Below the pieces are notes generated by a model, which ran no database searches, was not told the origin of the DNA, and saw only the letters and a list, made by a program, of their open reading frames with translations. The position numbers were made by a program, and so were the translations under genes. From positions 28,585,569 to 28,649,568 of the forward strand of contig CM047431.1 of the NCBI GenBank assembly GCA_026168455.1: a stretch of 64,000 nt of DNA. The letters are read 5' to 3'. Below are positions 11,469 to 22,220 of this stretch, in pieces (positions within the stretch are counted from its first letter, which is position 1; each line of letters starts with the position of its first letter). The stretch comes from Theocolax elegans (Eukaryota > Arthropoda > Insecta > Hymenoptera > Cerocephalidae).

Positions 11469-12415
11469 TTCTCTCGCTCTCTCTCACACCCAGAGTCACA
11501 CTCGCTATCGCTGCGTTCGGTGTAGTCGAGACGACCGTCCGTAGAGCTCTGGTTGTCGGCGTGCTCGAGAGCTCCGTGTTCGTACCGCGCGCCTGCGCAG
11601 TACTTACTCGTGCGCGGTACCTCGATCTCGCGTCTCGCGAGCGAGTCGAGTGCCGCTGTGTTCAGGCTGTATCGGTACAAATCGGCTGTATGGTGATGAT
11701 GACCTGGTGCTGCTTCCGTCTCGGAGATGCGGTACAACCTCTTCCCAGGTAACTAATAATTCGTTCCTTATTATCTGTAGTCAACTAATTGGTACGGCAT
11801 GAGTTTCAGGTACGAAGCTCACCCACCGCCGCTTGCTGCTTGAGGTTGAGTCACCCCTCTCTCCTCGACGACGTTGACCTCGGTTATGGATAACCGCTCC
11901 GTCTACAGCTCCAGGTAATTACTTGGTCGTGAGGTTTACGCAAATATGCGTATCTGTTTGAGTGATTAACCAAGAGGTCGGCTGTGCACGTTGTTTGTGT
12001 ACAGCGACCGAACCTCACTTTGTCCTATGGTGTTCCTTGTACAGCTGTAATGATTATATACAGCAGTACATGTATTTCCTTGTCTTTGTCTTCTGCCTAT
12101 GGCTGTTTATCCTCTTCCTTGCTCCTTACCCTCTTAATGCGCATTTGCTCTCATTTAGTACTTCTTTACAGCTGTATTTTGTTGGTGTTGGAGGTTCTCC
12201 TGCTTCCTGCCTGGATACTACCTCATCGCCTTGACTGCTGTACTGTGAGGCTTTGGAGAGTCCTGGAGGCTTCCTGGTGATCGCCTCCCTTTTAGTATCC
12301 TGCTTGCAGTGTCAGACTCGGAGGAGCCCACCTGAGGTTCTGAGCTTGCCCTGGCCTTCAACGTCAAGGCCAAGTATTTTATGTGTGCTGTGCTTGGGAT
12401 GGGGTTATTAGACTG
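11466..12415. other. GC-rich non-coding block (unit 1)
   Basis: CpG-rich, with CGCGCGCC-type stretches and donor-like CAGGTAACT at 11,747, then GC-neutral sequence with several CCAGGTA motifs. Reading frames of 60-98 codons occur on both strands but none resembles a known protein. It could be an exon or promoter of a non-coding RNA or a 5' UTR; I cannot tell. Its duplicate is at about 14,811-15,760. Confidence 0.35.
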
Positions 12416-12416
12416 T

Positions 12417-12515
12417 GAGGGTAGGTAGGATTTAGCTGATGTGCGGGTAGGTAGCTAAGGAAAAGTATATGGGTAGGTAGGTGTTGCTAGGGACTCGTCT
12501 AGCTTGTACGGGTAG
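12417..12515 (+). repeat. Four GGGTAGGTAG repeats (unit 1)
   Basis: The motif GGGTAGGTAG occurs near 12,419, 12,444, 12,471 and 12,510, separated by unrelated spacers of 15-30 bp. They lie just inside a piggyBac-like right end (TTAA at 12,644). Spaced subterminal repeats of this kind often bind a transposase, but that role is inference. The duplicate array is near 15,763-15,862. Confidence 0.6.
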
Positions 12516-12625
12516 GTAGGTATTCGCCAGGGGTTCTATCGCTCGCTCTTGACATGTACAAACCACATTGTCACAGTTTTTAGACATGAATTTTATTGAT
12601 AAAAAAAGCTTTTTTGAACCAGAAA

Positions 12626-12647
12626 ATTCCCGTCCTCTAAAGGTTAA
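12626..12647 (-). mobile_element. Lone piggyBac-like right end
   Basis: AATTCCCGTCCTCTAAAGG followed by TTAA (12,644-12,647) is the same terminus as the right end of the MITE at 8,686. I found no matching left end nearby, so this is a broken or internally replaced element. The copy in unit 2 ends at about 15,992. Confidence 0.5.
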
Positions 12648-13135
12648 TGACATAGAACTTTTGGCGATGATCCTTCGTCATTAAATAAATTAATTTTAGG
12701 AGGTGAAGTTCTAGTTAAATCCGTTTAAAATAATCCAAAATTTTAATAAGTAGTTACTAAATACTACAATTTAGTAAATATATGCACTTTACTATTATTG
12801 GTAAGTTAATTTTTCATTAACATTTATAATTATTAAAATATAAATTTAAGCTTTATAAGAATTCATATAGTTTAAAATTTACAGTCAACATTTAATATGT
12901 CTCTATTATTTTTATTATTTTTATTCTGATTTCATTTCACTAAATTTTGGTAATAACTTTTATTTATAAATTATAATCGTATTTGAAAAGAAATTAAATT
13001 TTTGGTATAAAACCCAATGTACTATAACAGAACCTCCAACGTGTTGTGTGAATCTGTTTAATTTCTAAGGTGTCCATGGCAGTGAAAAAATAATACACTT
13101 TAAAACATTATTTTAAATAAATTAATTACGAAAAA
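12648..13135. other. AT-rich non-coding stretch (unit 1)
   Basis: About 490 bp of AT-rich DNA. No gene, element end or RNA seen. The duplicate is at about 15,993-16,480. Confidence 0.5.
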
Positions 13136-13137
13136 CT

Positions 13138-13187
13138 TTGTGCATAGGGGTTTGGCGCGCGAAGCGCGCAGGGGGGCGGATCCCCCA

Positions 13188-13219
<32 letters not shown>
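13138..13219. repeat. Paired GC hairpins followed by TA repeat (unit 1)
   Basis: Two perfect hairpins stand next to each other: GCGCGC-GAA-GCGCGC, then GGGGG-CGGAT-CCCCC, followed by a 29-nt TA run (13,191-13,219). In unit 2 the same hairpins at about 16,500-16,535 are followed by a 31-nt run. The structure suggests the end of a DNA transposon, but no CTRR end (Helitron) or terminal repeat confirms it. Confidence 0.45.
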
Positions 13220-13222
<3 letters not shown>

Positions 13223-13225
13223 ATT

Positions 13226-13400
13226 TTAAATTTCGGGGTTTATGGCGCCCATGACAGAGAGGGAAGATACGTACTTTAGTACGAAGAAGAGAGACCTTCG
13301 GGTTATGACGCCAGGGCTCCATAACCCGCCCACGCCCAACCAGTGGTGGAAGCAGACAGAAGATCCAAATTTAACATGTCGGGCGTCATAAACCCCTATT
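13226..13400. mobile_element. Small hairpin-rich element with inverted ends (unit 1)
   Basis: Left GGGGTTTATGGCGCCCATGACA and right (reverse complement) GGGGTTTATGACGCCCGACA make imperfect inverted ends, with an inner hairpin GGGTTATG ... CATAACCC. About 170 bp, non-coding. Possibly a MITE; no clear target duplication. The duplicate is at about 16,575-16,748. Confidence 0.4.
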
Positions 13401-13514
13401 GGGAAGTTTTTATATATATATATTTATATATATATATAAAGGGAGTTATTAAAAGGAATCGATGTCGAGGGTCAGTTTTTTAAATAAATAAACACTATTT
13501 ATTTAAATTTAGTT

Positions 13515-13557
13515 GTACAACGTTTCGTCTGCGTGGTTTGCAGACCTCTTCAGGAAC
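13515..13557 (-). ncRNA. Hammerhead ribozyme-like motif (unit 1)
   Basis: On the minus strand: CTGAAGA (fits the core CUGANGA), stem II GTCTGC/GCAGAC (six perfect pairs, loop of seven), GAAA, then C-GTT as a possible NUH cleavage triplet. Short stem III around ACGT-like bases is typical of the minimal hammerheads known in Penelope-like elements and retrozymes. Whether it cuts is not visible from sequence. Confidence 0.65.
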
Positions 13558-13692
13558 TATAAATTTATTAAGCACAAAATAACAATTTTAATAATTAAAA
13601 ATTAACGGACGAAATATTGAATAAATTAACGGAAGAAAATATTACCATTGATACACTGAAACGTAGATGTAATAAGCCCAGAAAGGCTTAGA

Positions 13693-13933
13693 CAGGTTGC
13701 TTATGTATTTCGAGAATTAAAGAAAGCCGAGCAAAATATGACACTTATCAAGGGAAGCATTAGCCACACTGTATGCCGTTACGCAGTTCGACTGCTATCT
13801 AAGAAGCCGTCGTTCCCTCATTATAACAGATCATAAACGACTCGCTTGGTTTAAAAACTCGGTAGATCCGACATCCAGAGTTAGCATATGGAGAATAAAA
13901 GAAAATGCATACGCTTTTGACTACGTTGCAACA
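13693..13933 (+). pseudogene. Gypsy element D: RNase H fragment (unit 1)
   Basis: Reads QVAYVFRELKKAEQNM, then after frameshifts AVTQFDCYLRSRRSLIITDH and KRLAWFKNSVDPTSRVSIWR, ending YAFDYVAT at 13,933. This is the second half of a Ty3/gypsy RNase H (the TDHK box). It is cut at TTGCAACA (13,926-13,933) by the 1.67-kb insertion. The duplicate at 17,041-17,282 is followed, beyond that insertion, by the rest of the same pol gene. Confidence 0.8.
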
Positions 13934-14745
13934 GTCCTTTTTTTAGAATAAAATATAATAATAAATAAATAAGTAAAATCCGCGAAAAGGAAATAATAAA
14001 ATACTGTGACTACGCTTATGCATGACTCCCTTTACCGCGACGCGGGGTCTCGAAGTTCGTGCGCGACGACGAAGATCCGCACAAAGAGGAGACCGATAAC
14101 ACGTGTATGAGTATTAAATAATCTAATCTTTTTTCTGTTATTATTAGAAACATTAATAAATTAAACAATTTATTTTTACCATTGAATTGGTGAAATCGAG
14201 ATTAAACTCTCCTCCATTCAATGACTCAATAATTTCCTTTCTATCATAGTAATTAACAAAAAGAAAGTTATAAATTGATAAAATATCTTGGAATATCTAG
14301 GTGCGCGTGCCTAATATATGCGTAATTAGAATTAACCCTTCGCGTACCAGATTATCTAGTTCTTTATCTAGTACAGCGAGATAATTTACTTGAGAGCTGA
14401 GTATCGCCGAGGTTTCTCGACAGTCACGCCCGAATGATCAACGGAGATAGCTGAAGTATAAGACGCTAAAGGGAATTCTAATAAACGTTGCAGTAGTAAG
14501 TATGCTGCACGACAGAAACCCCTATTCCCATTCCCTTCCCTTGTAGGAGCTGGGTAGCCCTAGCGGCAACAGGCCCCGAGTGGTCCCGTGTTTTACATGG
14601 GACTGCGAAAAGTTATTTTTTTAACCGGTAAAAGAGTTCCGACTCTTATCCTTAAGTGCGTCCCATCCGTAAGGATGACGCCGATGCCTGAGGCTAGGCT
14701 CGGTGAACCTTAAGGTTCTGTACAATCCTTTTAGAAATCGATAGC

Positions 14746-14749
<4 letters not shown>
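13934..14749. mobile_element. Left part of the 1.67-kb insertion (unit 1 copy)
   Basis: Same sequence as 17,283-18,102, ending where the tandem unit ends. It starts GTCCTTTTTTTAGAATAAA. No coding frame recognised. Confidence 0.6.
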
Positions 14750-14811
<62 letters not shown>

Positions 14812-16532
14812 ATTTCTCTCGCTCTCTCTCACACCCAGAGTCACACTCGCTATCGCTGCGTTCGGTGTAGTCGAGACGACCGTCCGTAGAGCTCTGGTTG
14901 TCGGCGTGCTCGAGAGCTCCGTGTTCGTACCGCGCGCCTGCGCAGTACTTACTCGTGCGCGGTACCTCGATCTCGCGTCTCGCGAGCGAGTCGAGTGCCG
15001 CTGTGTTCAGGCTGTATCGGTACAAATCGGCTGTATGGTGATGATGACCTGGTGCTGCTTCCGTCTCGGAGATGCGGTACAACCTCTTCCCAGGTAACTA
15101 ATAATTCGTTCCTTATTATCTGTAGTCAACTAATTGGTACGGCATGAGTTTCAGGTACGAAGCTCACCCACCGCCGCTTGCTGCTTGAGGTTGAGTCACC
15201 CCTCTCTCCTCGACGACGTTGACCTCGGTTATGGATAACCGCTCCGTCTACAGCTCCAGGTAATTACTTGGTCGTGAGGTTTACGCAAATATGCGTATCT
15301 GTTTGAGTGATTAACCAAGAGGTCGGCTGTGCACGTTGTTTGTGTACAGCGACCGAACCTCACTTTGTCCTATGGTGTTCCTTGTACAGCTGTAATGATT
15401 ATATACAGCAGTACATGTATTTCCTTGTCTTTGTCTTCTGCCTATGGCTGTTTATCCTCTTCCTTGCTCCTTACCCTCTTAATGCGCATTTGCTCTCATT
15501 TAGTACTTCTTTACAGCTGTATTTTGTTGGTGTTGGAGGTTCTCCTGCTTCCTGCCTGGATACTACCTCATCGCCTTGACTGCTGTACTGTGAGGCTTTG
15601 GAGAGTCCTGGAGGCTTCCTGGTGATCGCCTCCCTTTTAGTATCCTGCTTGCAGTGTCAGACTCGGAGGAGCCCACCTGAGGTTCTGAGCTTGCCCTGGC
15701 CTTCAACGTCAAGGCCAAGTATTTTATGTGTGCTGTGCTTGGGATGGGGTTATTAGACTGTGAGGGTAGGTAGGATTTAGCTGATGTGCGGGTAGGTAGC
15801 TAAGGAAAAGTATATGGGTAGGTAGGTGTTGCTAGGGACTCGTCTAGCTTGTACGGGTAGGTAGGTATTCGCCAGGGGTTCTATCGCTCGCTCTTGACAT
15901 GTACAAACCACATTGTCACAGTTTTTAGACATGAATTTTATTGATAAAAAAAGCTTTTTTGAACCAGAAAATTCCCGTCCTCTAAAGGTTAATGACATAG
16001 AACTTTTGGCGATGATCCTTCGTCATTAAATAAATTAATTTTAGGAGGTGAAGTTCTAGTTAAATCCGTTTAAAATAATCCAAAATTTTAATAAGTAGTT
16101 ACTAAATACTACAATTTAGTAAATATATGCACTTTACTATTATTGGTAAGTTAATTTTTCATTAACATTTATAATTATTAAAATATAAATTTAAGCTTTA
16201 TAAGAATTCATATAGTTTAAAATTTACAGTCAACATTTAATATGTCTCTATTATTTTTATTATTTTTATTCTGATTTCATTTCACTAAATTTTGGTAATA
16301 ACTTTTATTTATAAATTATAATCGTATTTGAAAAGAAATTAAATTTTTGGTATAAAACCCAATGTACTATAACAGAACCTCCAACGTGTTGTGTGAATCT
16401 GTTTAATTTCTAAGGTGTCCATGGCAGTGAAAAAATAATACACTTTAAAACATTATTTTAAATAAATTAATTACGAAAAACTTTGTGCATAGGGGTTTGG
16501 CGCGCGAAGCGCGCAGGGGGGCGGATCCCCCA

Positions 16533-16569
<37 letters not shown>

Positions 16570-16862
16570 ATTTTAAATTTCGGGGTTTATGGCGCCCATG
16601 ACAGAGAGGGAAGATACGTACTTTAGTACGAAGAAGAGAGACCTTCGGGTTATGACGCCAGGGCTCCATAACCCGCCCACGCCCAACCAGTGGTGGGAAG
16701 CAGACAGAAGATCCAAATTTAACATGTCGGGCGTCATAAACCCCTATTGGGAAGTTTTTATATATATATATTTATATATATATATAAAGGGAGTTATTAA
16801 AAGGAATCGATGTCGAGGGTCAGTTTTTTAAATAAATAAACACTATTTATTTAAATTTAGTT

Positions 16863-16905
16863 GTACAACGTTTCGTCTGCGTGGTTTGCAGACCTCTTCA
16901 GGAAC
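16863..16905 (-). ncRNA. Hammerhead ribozyme-like motif (unit 2)
   Basis: Identical to the motif at 13,515-13,557: CTGAAGA, GTCTGC/GCAGAC stem II, GAAA, C-GTT on the minus strand. Confidence 0.65.
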
Positions 16906-17040
16906 TATAAATTTATTAAGCACAAAATAACAATTTTAATAATTAAAAATTAACGGACGAAATATTGAATAAATTAACGGAAGAAAATATTACCATTGAT
17001 ACACTGAAACGTAGATGTAATAAGCCCAGAAAGGCTTAGA

Positions 17041-17282
17041 CAGGTTGCTTATGTATTTCGAGAATTAAAGAAAGCCGAGCAAAAATATGACACTTATCAA
17101 GGGAAGCATTAGCCACACTGTATGCCGTTACGCAGTTCGACTGCTATCTAAGAAGCCGTCGTTCCCTCATTATAACAGATCATAAACGACTCGCTTGGTT
17201 TAAAAACTCGGTAGATCCGACATCCAGAGTTAGCATATGGAGAATAAAAGAAAATGCATACGCTTTTGACTACGTTGCAACA
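17041..17282 (+). pseudogene. Gypsy element D: RNase H fragment (unit 2)
   Basis: Duplicate of 13,693-13,933. It ends in codons for DYVAT at TTGCAACA (17,275-17,282). Joining this to the sequence after the second TTGCAACA at 18,950-18,957 continues the reading frame into YKAGNVNANVLSRNP, so both parts belong to one gypsy pol gene split by an insertion. Confidence 0.85.
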
Positions 17283-18949
17283 GTCCTTTTTTTAGAATAA
17301 AATATAATAATAAATAAATAAGTAAAATCCGCGAAAAGGAAATAATAAAATACTGTGACTACGCTTATGCATGACTCCCTTTACCGCGACGCGGGGTCTC
17401 GAAGTTCGTGCGCGACGACGAAGATCCGCACAAAGAGGAGACCGATAACACGTGTATGAGTATTAAATAATCTAATCTTTTTTCTGTTATTATTAGAAAC
17501 ATTAATAAATTAAACAATTTATTTTTACCATTGAATTGGTGAAATCGAGATTAAACTCTCCTCCATTCAATGACTCAATAATTTCCTTTTCTATCATAGT
17601 AATTAACAAAAAGAAAGTTATAAATTGATAAAATATCTTGGAATATCTAGGTGCGCGTGCCTAATATATGCGTAATTAGAATTAACCCTTCGCGTACCAG
17701 ATTATCTAGTTCTTTATCTAGTACAGCGAGATAATTTACTTGAGAGCTGAGTATCGCCGAGGTTTCTCGACAGTCACGCCCGAATGATCAACGGAGATAG
17801 CTGAAGTATAAGACGCTAAAGGGAATTCTAAATAAACGTTGCAGTAGTAAGTATGCTGCACGACAGAAACCCCTATTCCCATTCCCTTCCCTTGTAGGAG
17901 CTGGGTAGCCCTAGCGGCAACAGGCCCCGAGTGGTCCCGTGTTTTACATGGGACTGCGAAAAGTTATTTTTTTTAACCGGTAAAAGAGTTCCGACTCTTA
18001 TCCTTAAGTGCGTCCCATCCGTAAGGATGACGCCGATGCCTGAGGCTAGGCTCGGTGAACCTTAAGGTTCTGTACAATCCTTTTAGAAATCGATAGCCAG
18101 GTATTCGGAGAAGATTTATCTCCCGCGCCGCGATTAAAATTTCATTTTATTTTTGAATTTCTATAACGGATAATAGGAAGTTTGTTATACCATCGCGCGT
18201 TAATATTTTATTTAAAGAGTGAACGCAAAAAGCCGTCCTTTATGTTTCCGCGTCGCGATTACCGATTACAGATTCGGTCAGTGAGCTTTCATTTTGAATT
18301 TTTGTATGCTTAATTCGGGAATTCGCGTAATTACATAAAAAAATAATGTCGAGCCACGTCGCGATGAATCATAAATAAATCGATGCGAATTTTAATTATA
18401 AATTTATTTACATTAACACCAAAACAAAAGTGTAATTCATGTATAAGTATTATAATAAATTGAAAAAAGAGCCAAGGGCCAACAAATTTAATTTCTGTTG
18501 TTTTTTCATTTACTATGCATGCAATAAAATTTGCAAGTCCTTTGATAAATAAAATTTAAATATATATATATTTTTTTGAAAAAATGCAACCGGAAGAACC
18601 CGCATCGGAGGAGATCGACCAATGCTCGACAACGTTAACTTTCCGCATGGGATATTGATTTTATTATTCAATATTATTTAATTACCATATAATCATAAAG
18701 TTTATTATAAAATGCATGAAATTTTTTCTTTTTTTTTATTTGATTTTATTAAATCTTATATTTTACTTTTTTCTTTTTATTTTCAACCTTTTTGATTGCA
18801 TTTGGATGACGCAGTTGAGGACATGGTTGCCACCGAGAGATTATTGAACGTTTAACAACAAACGTTCATAAATTATATAAGATTTAATTGATTTTTTTTT
18901 ATTTTTTTTTATTGGTTGACTCAATCTCTTTAAAAATAACAAAAATACT
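17283..18949. mobile_element. 1.67-kb insertion with 8-bp target duplication
   Basis: Flanked by TTGCAACA on both sides (17,275-17,282 and 18,950-18,957). Removing the insert plus one duplicate restores the gypsy reading frame exactly, which shows it is an insertion. Ends are only weakly inverted (AGTCCTTTTTTTAG against AGTATTTTTGTTA). An 8-bp duplication is typical of hAT and P elements. No transposase frame seen; it contains CpG-bearing patches near 14,040/17,385, 14,540/17,890 and 18,240. Superfamily uncertain. Confidence 0.75.
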
Positions 18950-20580
18950 TTGCAACATATACAAAGCCGGTAACGTTAATGCGAATGTCTTATCAAGAAA
19001 TCCAATAGAAGAACCCGTTCATGTTATTAAAAATCATTCTATGGAAACATGCAGTCATGCAGGAAAAATTATACGGCCAAACTACAATAAAAAAAGTGTG
19101 AAGCGATTAGCAAAAGAACCAGCGTAAGACCTTCTTATAATACGAAAATCGCCCGAGGAAATTGAAACGATAGTAACTCAGACAAAAGATTACAACCCAT
19201 GGAGGAAGATAGTTTTAACAACGAATATGACGAGTCCTGTGAAGGAAAGGATGTTTACGAAGTACCAAATTCATTGAAATAAAGAACAACACTTTATGAG
19301 AAAAGATAATTCCGTTTATTTCATAACATTTTCCAAATTTAAATCCGGGAGAAATAAGAATAAATAACAAAAACGGAAAAATGCATTTTGCTGTGGTTTT
19401 ACGTGACGAAGAGCGACTGAGTACTTCAGAAATGAAAATAAGTATCGCAAAGAGCGAATTTATTGAAAACGTTTCATGGAATGAAACAAATAAGCATAAC
19501 TCTACGATATATTAATGAAACAATAATTATTTGCTTACGAATTATATAATGTGTGGAAGAAAGTAATAGGGAAAATATTATTCGCGAAAAGCACGAGTCT
19601 GCTTGTGCAGGGCATAAAGAGGTAATAAGAATCTATAAACGTATAAAACAAGGTTTCTCTTGGCCTGATATTAAGAGAAGCGTGCAAAACTACGTTATAT
19701 ATTGTTTGACTTGCCAATTAAAAAAATTAGTTCGCGTTAAAACTAAACAACTTATGATAATAACAGATACTTCATACTCGGCTATGGAATCCTTATCGGT
19801 CGATTTTGTGGGACCATTCCCCAGATCTCGGAATAATAACAATAATATATTAACCGTTTAAGATAACTTTTCGAAATACTGTATGGCGATATCTATACCA
19901 GACGCAACCGCGGCAACGATCGCTGGAGCGTTAGTTCGTCGACACTTTTCAATTTATAGTGTCCCATTGTCAATTATCTCCGACCAAGGTACCTCGGTTT
20001 TAAGTAGTCTGATGAGAGAAGTAGCGAAAATTTTTAAGATTAAACAAGTGAAAACCACGACTGATCACCCTCAGTCCAGCTCCGTTGAGCGTTCGATAGC
20101 AACTTAGCCGATTATTTAAAAACAATCATAGAAATAAATGACGCATGAGATGAGTTATACGAATTAGCCGCGTTTTCGTATAATACCCTTTGAAATTCTT
20201 TTTGCAGGAAAAGCGCGACTACCATCATATGAACCTTTAGGCCCACGAGAACGAGTTCCAACGTATGATGATTACATTATAAATTTACGACAACGGTTAA
20301 CTGAAATATAGGGAAACGCGCGAAAAAAATTGATAGCCTCTAAACATAGGTCGAAGTTCTCTTACGACAGGAAAGCAAATCATCAAGAATTTCAGGCACG
20401 GGATAATGTATGGTTATTAAAAGGAAGGAAGAAATACAAATTAGGCGATCAATATACTGAACCACATCGAATTTTAGAAATAATTAATAACAAGGGAAAT
20501 GTAAACATAGCGCTAGCTCATAATAAAATTAAAATAGTGCATGTTAATATGTTAAGATATTCATATATGGAGACTTTGTA
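18950..20580 (+). pseudogene. Gypsy element D: linker, integrase and GPY/F tail
   Basis: Continues from the RNase H at 17,282: YKAGNVNANVLSRNPIEEPV, then a long decayed linker (about 19,100-19,540). The integrase follows: zinc finger HESACAGH with CLTC, catalytic core LSVDFVGPFPRS (first Asp), SDQGTS (second Asp), QSSSVERS (Glu), and a C-terminal region KLGDQYTEPHRILEI with an EPH variant of GPY/F. Stops at 19,859-19,861 and 20,105-20,107 and frameshifts near 20,180 and 20,310 break it. The function would be cDNA integration. Its 5' RT half is not in the window as the same copy. Confidence 0.87.
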
Positions 20581-20707
20581 AGAAAAAATATATATAGTGC
20601 CTAAATATGTCTATATAATAATAGCCTCAATATGTTTATGTGTATGTACATGTACATTGTGATGGACTTGACTATAGGTACACATATAGTCAGTCTTCAG
20701 TCGCATT

Positions 20708-20786
20708 AAGTAGTAGCTCAAGCGAGAGAGCGTTAGCGTCCGGTACGAGAGATCAGGGTTCAAATACAATTCTCGGCAATATTTTT
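20708..20786 (+). ncRNA. tRNA-derived remnant
   Basis: TAGCTCAAGCGAGAGAGCG resembles an A box and D arm, and GGGTTCAAATAC resembles a B box, about 45 nt apart as in a tRNA. The acceptor stem is poor and a T-rich run follows, so this is a tRNA pseudogene or SINE head rather than a working tRNA. Confidence 0.4.
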
Positions 20787-20978
20787 TTAATTATTAAAAT
20801 TAATTTATTTAAATAACTAAATAATCAAATTTAGTATAAATTCTGTTGCTATTTTTGTCAAAATATGAAGTCAATACGATCAGAAATAACAAAGTTAATA
20901 GTAGAATAATTTTGTCGTCCATGTTTAGAGGATTAGGTTTTTTTTGATTTTGATGAACAAACCATGTATGTTTTTATT

Positions 20979-21017
20979 TGGCGACGTTTCGATGGATATT
21001 CTCCATCCTCATCAGGC
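20979..21017 (-). ncRNA. Hammerhead ribozyme-like motif
   Basis: On the minus strand: CTGATGA, stem II GATGG/CCATC, GAAA, C-GTC (cleavage triplet GTC). All the core bases of a minimal hammerhead are present. It is probably the terminal repeat of a Penelope-like element, though no reverse transcriptase is seen next to it. Confidence 0.7.
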
Positions 21018-22220
21018 TATACCTATATTAATAATATCAGTATAACAATATTTTTCAAAAGATCTTCTTATACATATTAGTAATTTTGTAGCAATTGTAT
21101 TACATTATAAATTATTTGCACCACTTGCTATTTTGTCATTAGTATAAAAGTACATAAACGTATAATTAATAGCATCTCTGATGCGTCGACTATAATTAGA
21201 AACAAAAGTAAGCAAATGTATTAAAAACCATTATAATTTTGCGCAGAAATTGAGGTTATGTGTGATGTATACCTTTCCATAGTAGGTCCATAATCAACAT
21301 CCATTTTTAAAAAGTTAAATAAATTAAATAAATATATTAAAAACAGCACAAAATAATTTAATACACAATAAAACATATTTAGCAAAAGGCAGGCAAATTG
21401 ATAAAATATCGAAATATCAATTGTATCACAGACGGTTAATAACAAACAATTCAAATCTCTCGCTTCGCGTTCTTAGAGACACCTGTGCGATCAATCGAAA
21501 TTAGATCAATCGAACAGACATCCCCACTCCCCGGAGAATATTTGAAATTCTTACATTTACATAATACATTAAACAACACAAACGACTCGAATTTGCAATT
21601 AAATTTGATTAAATTTAAGCGATAATTTATTTATAAATTATAAGCTTAGATGATCAATAAATAATTTATTGGCAAAAAATGATCTATATCAAGTCAGAAA
21701 TTAATACAATTAATGTAAAAGATCCGTTTCCCATATAACCCACAGAGGCGACTTGAATGATATGGAATAATTTGATTATTTCCAACTCTTCCCAAGTTTT
21801 CTCGAATTTATAAAATCTGATAATACAAAATAAATTGGATGATATAGAATTATTTGCTTAATGCTAAATCTACCCTAGATTTTGTAGTTAAACCTAATTT
21901 ATCAAATTTATTTAATTAGAAAGTTAAATTGGGATGAGCAAGAATTATTTGTTTGGTTCTTTATCTACCTTAGATTCTTCCACCTAATACATTTATTTCG
22001 GGTTAGGCACAAAATAAATGTATTGTTATGTTTCAGGTTTTAATTAGGCCCGTTACAATATATATATATAGAAAAATAAGGAAAAGGTTTAAATTTTTTT
22101 GTCATTTGACATTGGTTAACATTCAAGTTAATAGATGTTTCAAAAAAATTAATTGGAAAAAGAAAAAAATGATTTCCAAAAAAATAGAATGATTGGAGTC
22201 TAACAAATCACTAAACCTGC
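21018..22220. other. AT-rich non-coding stretch
   Basis: About 1.2 kb. A GC-richer patch sits near 21,460-21,540, and a TA run near 22,060. No gene or element recognised. Confidence 0.5.

Larger units (their letters stand above)
11400..14749. repeat. Tandem duplication, unit 1 (about 3.35 kb)
   Basis: Unit 1 begins in the CT run after LINE 1 and ends at 14,749 (GATAGCCAGGT), where the sequence jumps into a new CT run and starts again. All landmarks recur about 3,345-3,353 bp later. Contents: a GC-rich block (11,466-12,415), GGTAGG repeats, a piggyBac-like end, AT-rich DNA, a hairpin-rich patch, a hammerhead-like motif, a gypsy RNase H piece and the left half of a 1.67-kb insertion. Differences I could see from unit 2 are single-base homopolymer indels and a 2-nt change in a TA run. 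Confidence 0.9.
14750..18102. repeat. Tandem duplication, unit 2
   Basis: Second copy, starting with a (CT)n run at about 14,752-14,812 and ending at GATAGCCAGGT (18,092-18,102), after which unique sequence follows. Compared with unit 1 I saw one extra G (CAGTGGTGGG), one extra A (GCAAAAATATGAC), one extra T (TTCCTTTTC), one extra A (CTAAATAAACG), one extra T (eight versus seven) and a TA run longer by 2. I noticed no base substitution. Such a pattern fits either a very recent duplication or an assembly duplication from long reads. Confidence 0.9.

Noticed and set aside
11465..12280. Frames of 63-98 codons in the GC-rich block as genes
   Set aside because: Overlapping on both strands, no homology recognised, and the identical second copy gives no independent support.
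8534..12647. A single 4.1-kb piggyBac element between the TTAA sites
   Set aside because: The left MITE has its own right end at 8,686, and the interval is filled by a LINE and unrelated DNA with no piggyBac transposase.
13138..13219. Helitron 3' end
   Set aside because: Hairpin present but no CTRR terminus after it and no Rep/helicase gene nearby.
3560..17282. Gypsy RT at 3,560-4,456 and RNase H at 13,693 or 17,041 as one element split by a 9-kb insertion
   Set aside because: The two pieces overlap by about 60 bp at the RNase H start and differ at around ten positions there, so they are separate copies of a related family.
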